Assembly (NCBI GenBank): GCA_963924555.1
Contig: OZ004586.1
Location: forward strand, 6,158,501-6,222,500
DNA length: 64,000 bases
Source: Crambe crambe
Taxonomy: Eukaryota > Porifera > Demospongiae > Poecilosclerida > Crambeidae
Direction: 5' to 3'
Under the pieces are notes generated by a model that made no database searches, was not told the origin of the DNA, and was given only the letters and a program-made list of their open reading frames with translations. Positions 12,834 through 22,689 of the stretch are shown one piece after another. The first letter of the stretch is position 1. Every line of letters begins with the position of its first letter. The position numbers and the translations under genes were made by a program.

Positions 12834-13855
12834 CATAGATATAAGAGGTTTCCGGGCCGGATTGGAAACGGATCACGTGCTCTCGTTAGCAACTAACAAC
12901 CGAGGCGCGTTGACAGCTGAATGACATAGCACTTTTGTCAAAGTTGCTGTTCTGATAAGATCCGTGAGGTAAGACTTATGCCAATGATACTATAATACAC
13001 TAGGGCATAGATTTACTGTATGAAATAAATTTCAGCTCAGATTTTCAAGTTTATTCCTACAAATACTACTGTAGTGGTTAATGGGACTGTAATCCCTCTC
13101 ACGCTTGATGGAATCAATTGCTGTTGCCCATTTTCTGATCAAAAGGCATGTAAACTTTAGCTACATGGAATAGTAATGTTGGTTTTTGTATTAGCTGACA
13201 TATATTGTCTCTAGCATTTGCAAGTGGTGTTAAAACTGTAATCCCTCTCCCAAGAAATAGATTAACAATATTGAAACTGTATTAGTTATTTCAGGGAAAG
13301 GATAGAACAGTGAATGGAATTGGTGCATTCGTTTTCTATACAATAGTTATCCTATGGAGATGGCAAGCTTACTATATTTCCCCCCTAATATCCATAGGGT
13401 CCACAGGACAGCTGACTGAGCCGAATTCTTGAGGTGGATGGTGTCAAAACCCAACAGCCAAAAGCTGGAAGTATTGCAATAATGTTGATGAGGGAGAACT
13501 GAGCAGAAACTGGCGGATAACTTTGGGGCAAAATTATCTAGCTATAATAATAATGAATTTATGTCTAATTTTAATACCAAAAGTCATTCTGGCCTTTCTT
13601 TCAAATCAATCACATAAAATTAATGTATAATGAGCAATGATAGGTACTCATAGTTATAATTACAAGGAAAAAAGTTATGAATAATTAATAACTTCCTTCC
13701 TCAGACTCTCCAACTTCAACTCTCTGACTCTTCACTTCTTCAATACCTTCCCCTTAGCTTACTTGTACTATTCTGTGAGCTGTAGGGGCAGAATATCACT
13801 TTAACTGCCTTGAAAGGAGTGAATATTGATCTCTTTTCACAACGATTAATATAAT
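12834..13855 (+). mobile_element. CATAGATATAAG family element, copy B1
   Basis: About 1.0 kb starting CATAGATATAAGAGG with subterminal GGATTGGAAACGGATCACG. It runs directly into the next copy without its own right terminus, so the two form a tandem array sharing a junction. Highly similar to 13856-14860. No conserved protein. Confidence 0.75.
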
Positions 13856-15050
13856 CATAGATATAAGAGGTTTACGGGATTGGAAACGGATCACGTGCTC
13901 TCGTTAGCAACTAACAACCGAGGCGCGTTGACAGCTGAATGACATAGCACTTTTGTCAAAGTTGCTGTTCTGACAAGATCCGTGAGGTAAGACTTATGCC
14001 AATGATACTATAATACACTAGGGCATAGATTTACTGTATGAAATAAAATTTAGCTCAGATTTTCAAGTTTAATCCTACAAATACTACTGTAGTGGTTAAT
14101 GGGACTATAATCCCTCTCACGCTTGATAGAATCAATTGCTGTTGCCCATTTTCTGATCAAAAGGCATGTAAACTTTAGCTACATGGAATAGTAATGTTAG
14201 TTTTTGTATTAGCTGACATATATTGTCTCTAGCATTTGCAAGTGGTGTTAAAACTGTAATCCCTCTCCCAAGAAATAGATTAACTGTATTAGTTATTTCA
14301 GGGAAAGGATAGAACAGTAAATGGAATTGGTGCATTCGTTTTCTATACAATAGTCATCCTATGGAGATGGCAAGCTTACTATATTTCCCCCCTAATATCC
14401 ATAGGGTCCACAGGACAGTTGACTGAGCCGAATTCTTGAGGTGGATGGTGTCAAAATCCAACAGCCAAAAGCTGGAAGTATTGCAATAATGCTGATGAGG
14501 GAGAACTGAGCAGAAACTGGCGGATAACTTCGGGGCAAAATTATCTAGCTATAATAATGATGAATCTATGTCTAATTTTAATACCAAAAGTCATTCTGGC
14601 CTTTCTTTCAAATCAATCACATAAAATTAATGTATAATGAGCAATGATAGGTACTCATAGTTATAATTACAAGGAAAAAAGTTATGAATAATTAATAACT
14701 TCCTTCCTCAGACTCTCCAACTTCAACTCTCTGACTCTTCACTTCTTCAATACCTTCCCCTTAGCTTACTTGTACTATTCTGTGAGTTGTAGGGGCAGAA
14801 CATCACTTTAACTGCCTTGAAAGGAGTGAATATTGATCTCTTTTCACAACCATTAATATAATAATGCTGCATGCGCGTGCGCATCTGTCAACGCGCCACG
14901 GTTGTGCAGTTCATTGGGCGTTTCCAATCCCGTAAAACCTCTTATATCTATGATATAATTAATGCTGCATGCGCGTGCGCATCTGTCAACGCGCCACGGT
15001 TGTGCAGTTCATTGGGCGTTTCCAATCCCGTAAAACCTCTTATATCTATG
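13856..15050 (+). mobile_element. CATAGATATAAG family element, copy B2
   Basis: Full-length relative of B1. The left end is CATAGATATAAGAGG. The right end, ...CCTCTTATATCTATG, is its inverted complement. The last 90 bp or so (with ctgcatgcgcgtgcgcatct) are duplicated in tandem (about 14862-14952 and 14957-15050). The array is flanked by cacacaa on both sides (before 12834 and after 15050), a probable target duplication. The open frame complement 14132-14350 recurs in copy B3 but resembles no known protein. Confidence 0.78.
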
Positions 15051-15057
15051 CACACAA

Positions 15058-15293
15058 TACTTCGACTTGTTCCCGTTTAGCAGAAATCCTGCTAAAACGA
15101 TGAATATCATTAACTGACGCGTTATGACGTTTAATGACGTGAGGTAGCTATAACAACCATAATTATTACGGGATCGGGAGGCCATTAATTCTTCTTCGCG
15201 CGAGGTGTTGCTATGACAATTAAACAAGACGACGTCATTTTACGACGTCATATTACGTAAATAAAAAATTTAGGCCGGGAACAAGTCGAAGTA
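15058..15293. mobile_element. Small foldback element
   Basis: 236 bp with inverted ends TACTTCGACTTGTTCCCG (18 bp) at 15058 and 15293. The interior has several gacgt repeats (tgacgt, gacgtcat). It resembles the TAGTCTGG MITEs in having ttagcag...ctgctaaa and tttaatgacgt blocks. Lies inside the composite element. Confidence 0.7.
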
Positions 15294-15483
15294 GTGTGTG
15301 TTACCAGACCCTTACGCTGGAGTTCTGGAAGTGCTTGGGGCTGGCTGCGCCAGACTACCTTCCATGTGCTTGAATATCTTTCGACACTAATACTGCTGAG
15401 TTTGCAGTAATTTTCCGGATACTGTTTGTATTCTCCGAAAATTAACATTGTATTACGGCAATGGACTTCCGGTGTAGGAGCGA

Positions 15484-15600
15484 TATGGGGCCCCCCGTGA
15501 TATGGGGCCCCCCGGCCGTATATCACTAGTGAAATGGGGCCCCCAGGGGGGCCTCATAGCGCTAGTATTTTGGGGCTTTCCCCCAGTGAAATAGGGCCCA
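15484..15600. repeat. GGGGCCCC/CACTAG-rich repeat cluster 1
   Basis: Short interspersed copies of atatggggcccccc, atatcactagtgaaatgggg and related words. Similar clusters occur at 16791-16925, 37910-38045 and 38590-38715. GC-rich palindromic words in an AT-rich setting; function unknown. Confidence 0.6.
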
Positions 15601-15646
15601 CGCACGCGTGCTGGCAATCAGCTGGGAATAGCTATGTCAGTATTCC

Positions 15647-15787
15647 TACACAGCCATCAAAGAGTACTTGACAGGTGGAGTGTATCCTGATGGCTATGAC
15701 AAGCAGTCTAAGAATGGTCTTAGAAAGAGGAGGAGGAAGATCCAGCAACATATAAAAATTGCTATAGGCGCTAGACTGATGTGTTGA
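15647..15787 (+). pseudogene. Possible retroelement integrase-region remnant
   Basis: Open stretch reading AIKEYLTGGVYPDGYDKQ followed by a basic run LRKRRRK and ending in a stop. This resembles the segment just before the zinc-binding domain in Gypsy-type or GIN-type integrases. Very short, with no flanking retroelement parts found. Could be a decayed fragment or chance similarity. Confidence 0.3.
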
Positions 15788-16461
15788 TTTGGTGGGCAGA
15801 GCTTCTTGGAGTTAGCCCTGCCCTGTTCATCTAGGCATGCATAGCTAGCTGCCATGAGTTTCAGGGGGCTAACCATGTGAGGTAGGACGCCATTGACTTG
15901 GGCTAGCTGGTATGCATTGCATACAAGAGGCAAAGATACATAGTTTTTATATAGATTCCTCATAGCTACAGTATTCTAATGGTGTGCTAGTCAGTTGGAG
16001 CATTATAACCATGATTGAGTGTATATTTTCCGACTTGTTTCATAGACTCTGTGACGTTGACCATGCAGACTGAGACACTTTTCTAGTGTCATGTGACACA
16101 GCTTATATACTGAGTAGAAAATAGGGAACCTCACCTAGCTAAATAGCTATTTTGTGGTAGAACTATCCAATTGTGGACCAAGAATCAAGATGACATTTTC
16201 TCATCTAGCACACAACATATAGCTAGAGTTTCACCACGCTTCTTCCACGCTTCTTCCAAGGTGATTTTCATAGCTAGACTGGAGAAAACCACCAATTTCT
16301 CTCTCACATCCATGCAGTGATAATTCTTCAGCCTTGAGGATTTCATTATTCACTGAGGGGGGACATTATGTCCTAGGGGGACATTACTCACTGGTGAAAA
16401 TTGTCCACTGGGACAAATTTTGGGAGGACAATATTCAGACACCATCGCACACTGTAAAGTT
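15788..16461. other. No gene recognised
   Basis: No supported exon. Contains a cttcttccacg direct repeat (16238-16258) and leads into the tandem array. Confidence 0.35.
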
Positions 16462-16790
16462 AAGCTTTTATTTTGTTAGGAAGCTTGGAAAATTGAGGGA
16501 GCCCCATATCACTGACTGGTCCTATAGCAAAAGCTTTTATTTTGCTAGGAAGCTTGGAAAATTGAGGGAGCCCCATATCACTGACTGGTCCCTATAGCAA
16601 AAGCTTTTGTTTTGCTAGGAAGCTTGGAAAATTGAGGGAACCCCATATCACTGACTGGTCCCTATATAGCTAGCAAAAGCTTTTATTTTGCTAGGAAGCT
16701 TGGAAAATTGAGGGAGCCCCATATCACTGACTGGTCCCTATAGCAAAAGCTTTGGAAAATTGAGGGGGCCCCATATCACTGACTGGTCCC
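16462..16790. repeat. Tandem array, five units of about 70-76 bp
   Basis: Unit starts at 16462, 16531, 16601, 16677 and 16747. Each holds aagcttttattttg, aagcttggaaaattgaggg and ccccatatcactgactggtc. The last unit is shortened. The unit ends with the same ccccatatcact word that builds the GGGGCCCC clusters. Confidence 0.85.
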
Positions 16791-16925
16791 TATAGCCCTA
16801 GGAATATGGGGACTATGGGGTCCCCATAACCCTAGTTGCATGGGGCCCCCCCAGCCCTAAATCTCTAGTGATTTGGGGATGGGGGTCCCCAAAACCAGGG
16901 GGCCCCTATTTCACTACTACACCGG
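16791..16925. repeat. GGGGCCCC/CACTAG-rich repeat cluster 2
   Basis: Continues from the tandem array with blocks such as atggggactatggggtcccc, gcatggggccccccc, ctctagtgatttgggg and aaccagggggccccta. Same word set as the clusters near 15.5, 37.9 and 38.6 kb. Confidence 0.65.
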
Positions 16926-17171
16926 TGCATTGGCGATTCGACTGTTAGCAAAAACTAATCTTGTGATGAAAAAGGAGACAGAGAAAGAGATAAGAACTAG
17001 GCTGGACGAAAGAAATGCATGTGCCCCTCCCACTACATGTCACACCCAATAATTTATATGTATGTGTATGAGGACATAACTTGCTTCGCTCGCCCAACAA
17101 CGCTTTACAAGCGATTCCTAGTATACTATCTATATGATTTGCCCCCTCTTTCCTGATAATAATTCAAGATA

Positions 17172-20100
17172 ATGTACTCATCAGTGATCATGATACCTGT
17201 ACTATTCGCCGTGATCTTAAAAGGTGGGTTATATTAGCTGCTAGCTAGCTATAGATACCTAGAGACTAGGGCAACATTTGACAGCGAGCGAGCGAGCAAG
17301 TATTCTTGTGCTTCAACTAGCTCTATACTAGCTCTATAGAAGATTTTGCTGTCTAGCTAAGTGGCAGGCTTCATACATAGCTAGAAAACTGAGAGGCGGT
17401 CATGTAAGAGTATAAAGTGGAAGCTCTGTACATAGAATTCTGTACATAGAATGCTGTGAATGCTTACCACAAGCACTTAGATAAGTCAAGTGCCCACAAC
17501 CACACACTCCCTGTTGATAGTTAGGCCACTATTTATAGAATCCTAGTTTCCTGTTCAAGAAGACATCTACAAATGCTGCGGGCGGGTTATTGCTTCATTG
17601 TTTGTCTCAAAGGTCCTGTCTTCATCATTCACCACAGGTGTTTCCAAAAAGAGCTGTTTGTGAAGCCAAATATGCGTGCTCTATTGCACACATGAGCAGT
17701 AGCAGTAATAATATTTTTTGATGCAGTGACATTTTCATTACGTGGGCGGTGGACAGGAAACAATCATTCTATTAATAGTGGCCCATCTATAATTGCTGGC
17801 AACACTGAACTGCACAATCTAGGAATTTCACCTTGTGTGGTCACCAAAGGGAGTAGCCTTTGGGGGAAGTTGGTTAGTTTGGGGGGGGGGGGGAGATTGA
17901 GGGTTTGGGGGGGAGTTTCCCCCCTACACCCCCAGTAGATGAAACCCTGACAATTCAGATACAGGACAAAACAGTGTGTGTATTGGGAAACAGTGTGTGT
18001 ATGTGGGAAAAAAATAGTGTGCAGTAAACAAAATATTGTAAAGAGTAAGCTGTAAACAATGAATATGAAAATTGTATGGCAGACATGAATGTTCCCAGTG
18101 ATGAACATAAGCATTGTCCTCACAGAGGATCAGAGTGCACAAGAGGAGATGTGATCATGTGAGCACATGCAGACTATATGTAGCTTATTCTGCTGACCAC
18201 TTGTTCCTACTAGCTATAATCAACAGTTCCTTGAGGATAACAATAATTAGGTTCCTGCAGGAGAACCAGGAAGATACACTAGCACTGATATCACTTGAAG
18301 GTATAGTTAGCTATAGCGATATCAATTTAATGTCAGAAAGAACCTGGTGAGTCTGCATAACTCCTTCTAGCTATAGTACCTCCTTCTATACGTACGTACC
18401 TAATTTTTGCTCAAAGTAGCAAAAATAGGGAGAAAACCTTCCAAGAAGTAGGATTGTTGATCAAAAAGAGGGACACTAGAAAATTTTTGACTTCTTCAAA
18501 CTGCCGAATTGTTAGCTAAGCTATGAAGAAACCCAGAAAAAGTGGGACAGCAGCAAGTTTGACATCAAAAATAGGGACTGTCCCTGTAGGTTCACACTGA
18601 CCTCACATCATGCATCACATTCCAATGCATTACATTCTTCGTAATATTGTTGCTGGTAAAAACTCCGACATGGACAGGATTGGAATAATTCCTGACCAAA
18701 AATGGTGCTTCTAGCTCTTTCTTGAATTATGTATGACTGAATCTATGGCTGAAGAAAAGTTATACCTTTACCCTGCTTGTATTGCTATATACATAAGGGA
18801 AAAAATATTTCCGTGAAATGAAAAAAAGTAAGGAAACAAGGGTAGGTATGAAGGATGGAAGGATGGAAACGGGATCAATCTTTGTTCTGTATATCCAGCC
18901 AACAATCCCTACATAATTATACATCAGGTAGCTTCAGATAATAGTGCGGATTGTTGGCTGGATATACAGAACAAAGATTGATTCCATTTCCATCCTTCCA
19001 TCCTTCTCATACCTACCCTTGTTCCTTACTTTTTTGAGCAATGGTCATCCCTACATTTTTTTCATTTCACGGAAATATTTTTTCCCTTACTTGTTCCTGG
19101 TCTTTTTTTCTATTCTTCTATGTGTATGCAGGGACAGATGAGAGACGAATAGTTCTCTAATAGTATAGCAGCCCAATGAACATTTATCAGCGAGTCAAGC
19201 CGGCTTGAAGTGTTGAACTTTACTTGGATGTCGAGGATGCAGATGAATCTGAAATAGAGTCTACGGATTGGTGAATCTGCACGAGTTGATAGAGTAGTCT
19301 ATGATCTAGCATGCACATTATCTAAAGAGCTAGAGCTTAGCTGAGTAACACGAATAATTGGATATCAAATACATGCGCATGCGTATTATCAAAAAATGGC
19401 TTCCAATAATTAAGTTAGTCAAGTACTGTGCTCCGTAGTGTCTCCTTTTACATCGACTCTTTCGAGGATTGACAAGTGCAAAAGATCGTAGCTGGTAGAA
19501 TTTGGAGTGGATTTATCCAGAAACTTGAGTGGTTCAAGAAATATGGTTGTCTAAGAAGAAGAATAATAACAATAGAGAAGAAGCGATTTACATGCTTGCC
19601 ATATTTCTGAAATGGTAAGCTCATTGGTCCTGAAACTTGGTCTGCACTTGTAGTAGGCTCTAGTAGGCTGGATAATCATTCACAGTAAGTCTAAATGGGG
19701 GAACTAGAACTTTACTTTTGTATTAGTCTATAGGCAGCGCACCCCGCGGTCTGTGTCATATAGATAGAGCTACTGGTCTCTCTGATATCTTAGTAACTCC
19801 TCCTCCTTCTCCTCCTTGTCCTCTCTTCCCCCCCTCCCCCCGCCCCCCTCCAAAAAAAAAAAAAATAAAAATCAAAAAAAAATCCAGTGTCATAGCCAAA
19901 ATGCTAACTGCTGCTGTCAGAATGTCAATCCTCCTGAAGAAAATTCCATTTCCTTCTGCAATAGGAGCTAGCTATAGCAACTTTCTCCAATGGAGTAGCT
20001 ACTATGAAAGAAACTCCTTCAAGAAGGAAAAGGACAATGTGTAAAAAGAATTGTATAAATAATATCATTGCTGCATTGAATAATCATGCATAACAAGCAA

Positions 20101-22263
20101 TGTGGCATTTATCTAGTGTTCTATCAATAGATTAAATAATAATCTGGCAACTGATTTCATAGGTACAGTACTGATTTCACAAGGTTAAACTCCTGCAGAT
20201 TATGCTCGAAATTTTGCTTAAGATTCTATTCTCAGATTTTCACTCTAGCTACCCGCGCGCGCGCGGCCCCCTTATTATTCATTCAATCGTACTCTTTATT
20301 CCCAAAGATTGCTTAAAATATGTGACAGATTGCCAAATAAAAAATAGCTGTGGTGTCTATTATATCAGATAATGGGGAATCCAAACTCAATTTGTAGGCT
20401 GCATTTTCACCTGCTGGTGTCATAAGTTAGAGTGACATTTCCAGTGAGGCAAAAGTACATGTGACAGTCGAGGGTAGAAATCAAACTTTATTCGCGTTTT
20501 AATCAAAGTTTTCTTTTGTCATGACTGATGCTTTACAATAAAATTTTCTGCCTTTCAAACTTTTTTTTTCAAAAGTAGAAAGCGTGAATAAAGTTTGATT
20601 TCTACCCTCGACTGTCACACATGTTAATTGAGAAAACCTACTTGTTATGATTCCCAAAAATCTCCTAGTCACCTAGCTATAATTCCAGAAAGATTCCAGA
20701 GCATAGCTACTAGCATACTTAGAAAATGGTACACATATTATGCTTGGATCAGGTGCTCAGTCTCATGAAGCCACCTGGTGTGGCTAGGTCTCTTACCTAT
20801 AAGACAAGTAAGACACCCACCCACAGACTATTCACCAGTAAGACACCTCACCACAGGCAATAAGAGCCTATTTCATGGACCTTCTCATAGAAAACGTTGA
20901 ATTTCACCATTTTCTAAATAAGTAAGACATTGGTAATTTTACATCACCCTTGTTCTTTAATTCCATGAAGAACCCCATTGAGAGTGTCTTACCAATGTTC
21001 CAAATTATGCTATCATAATCTGCATAAGCCTATATAGCTATCTCTTATACAGCTTTATAGCTCTATAGCTGAACAGAAAGTGAATCATGCCTGTAATCAG
21101 TAATGCAAGGAAGTGACTTTCAGAGCCACCGTAATATGATTATGTGGCAGCTCGTGGTGATTGAGTGTCCATTGTATGTGTAGTTAGGGACCTCTGGGTC
21201 CAAGGGGGGAGGTCCCTGACATGCTTCGCACAGATTATGCAGCCTGTGAAGGAATGACCTGCCTTATCTCACCTTCCAGTTTGTCCTCGAGTAGCTAAAT
21301 ACATTCCATGCAGTTTCACATTGATCTTGCATCACACATCACATTTCAGTTTACCCTCGCATCACATCTGTCACACATTATACTTTTCAGTTAAATAGCT
21401 ATTGTCATTGTTGTCATTGTTTTTGGTGTTGTTGTTGTTGTCATTGTTGTTATCATCATTGTCATAATAATAGGTAAAGATCATGAAGTGGCTGGAAGAT
21501 CCATAACCTTAACTGCCAACATAACATACTCGAAACACAATGATCCAGCTTGCTTTATGGAAGAAGTCACTTTCACATGCTCTATTGTTGGCAGAAATCT
21601 ATTATGGTTCTTAAATAATAATTCAATGGAACCTTTGAAAACATATAATGCTGATGATAGTTGTGGTAACTTTACTCATGATACAAGAGATAATTATTCT
21701 TTTGATTTCCTGTTGGGAAGCAACATTGCAACAGGTACCACAAATGAGTCAGATGGCTTTTATAACTGCACTTCTCTCATGGGAATGACTGCCAACATGC
21801 CCGGGCCTGTGACTATACACTGTTTGACTATGGATCCACAAAACAATATAAAGAATGATTCAATTTCATTTGAAGTCCTAGGTATGTAACTACAATGTTA
21901 CTTTATTGTTTCTCTAGCTAATGATTAATTATTCTTTAGGACCCAGTGGTCCTAACTGCCCTGAAAATATCATCGTGTGTATGGTTGCCTGTTACTCACA
22001 GTCTAGTATGAAGCTGTTCAATATATCATGGGATGCTACTAATAATATTCAAAACCTGGAGAACTACACAGTTATTGTTATGAGTGGTGATGATAATATT
22101 TCAACTGTTGTCCTTCATCCAAGCATAACTTCAACCCTAATGGCAATTCCCAGTAATGTGGAAAGTCCTGAATTTATTGTGAAAATTTATGATAAATGTC
22201 AACGCCAGAACTCATCTGACCCCCATTTACCAAATTCATCTGAATCCTGCTCATGTTCATCAG
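17172..22263 (+). CDS. Ig/fibronectin-III receptor-type gene, 3' end not found
   Basis: Three exons joined by phase-1 introns. Exon 17172-17223 starts ATG and encodes a hydrophobic signal peptide (MIPVLFAVIL core), donor GTGGGT. Exon 21474-21881 (an alternative acceptor would give 21489) encodes an Ig-like domain with Cys in TFTCSIVG, Trp in LLWFLNN and DGFYNCTS. Exon 21940-22263 encodes a fibronectin-III-like domain with FNISWDATNN and NYTVIVMSG, and ends at GTACGT. Reading past that donor stops after three codons (TGA at 22275-22277), which would give a secreted product. No stalk or membrane exon was found on this strand before the convergent gene at 22690. Same architecture and phases as the minus-strand gene ending there. 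Ligand unknown. The 4.2 kb first intron contains a foldback element. Confidence 0.7.
18790..19093. mobile_element. Foldback element, AAGTAAGGGAAAA-type ends
   Basis: About 300 bp hairpin in the first intron of the plus-strand Ig gene. The left has ataagggaaaaaatatttcc and gaaacaagggtagg; the right arm is its inverted complement, with an extra gcaatggtcatccctaca block. The loop words ccagccaacaat and attgttggctgg recur at 31476-31695. Confidence 0.7.
19094..20460. other. Intronic sequence without recognised features
   Basis: Intron of the Ig/Fn3 gene. Pyrimidine-rich tract followed by an A-run (19798-19880). No exon recognised. Confidence 0.4.
20461..20618. repeat. Foldback MITE, 158 bp
   Basis: Inverted ends GTGACAGTCGAGGGTAGAAA, with arms of about 37 bp continuing into caaactttattc. 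Loop is A/T-rich. Inside the intron of the plus-strand Ig gene. No coding capacity. Confidence 0.75.
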
Positions 22264-22689
22264 GTACGTATGCTTGATTATTCCTTGCAATGAACTTTAA
22301 TTGCTTGGATAGAAGGAGTAATGGGTGAAGGGATTTGTCCTGTAAGAATGTGATCACTTAAGCTACTATAGCTATAACTACTACGTAGGTAGCTAGTGTA
22401 TAAATTCTACCATTAATCCCATGCAGTCTGTTAATTCCACTATTACGTATAACACACAGGAGCAGTTCCTTTGCTGTATAAAAGAATGGAGGCCCAGCAA
22501 CAATTATTTCTCATGTTTATAATTTTTGAATTAATTTTATGCAGTAATGACTATAGCTAGTTTGACAATCAAGTATCATAGTTAACAAAAATTAATTATT
22601 AGTGAGATATTATTGTTATAACTGTCTGCTTTAGGCTATAGGAATAACAAAACAAAAACTGATGAGTTGTAGCTATCCAATAGTTTTTT

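Larger units (their letters stand above)
12770..15357. mobile_element. Composite TAGTCTGG foldback element with 9-bp TSD
   Basis: Outer element of 2,588 bp. Its inverted ends are about 62 bp: the left begins TAGTCTGGCGTAGCCAGCCC and the right ends GGCTGGCTGCGCCAGACTA. It is flanked by perfect direct repeats CCTTCCATG (12761-12769 and 15358-15366). The terminal octamer equals that of the MITEs at 10629 and 27888, so one family is likely. Between the ends sit two head-to-tail copies of another foldback family (12834-15050) and a smaller foldback (15058-15293), inserted into or carried by the outer element. No transposase ORF visible; Mutator-like assignment is inferred from TSD length and TIR form. 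Confidence 0.85.

Noticed and set aside
14132-14350. 72-residue frame conserved between two CATAGATATAAG copies (also 25535-25753)
   Set aside because: Conservation equals that of surrounding DNA, copy B1 breaks it, and no domain is seen.
16462-16790. CRISPR-like array
   Set aside because: Units are contiguous tandem repeats without unique spacers, in an animal genome.
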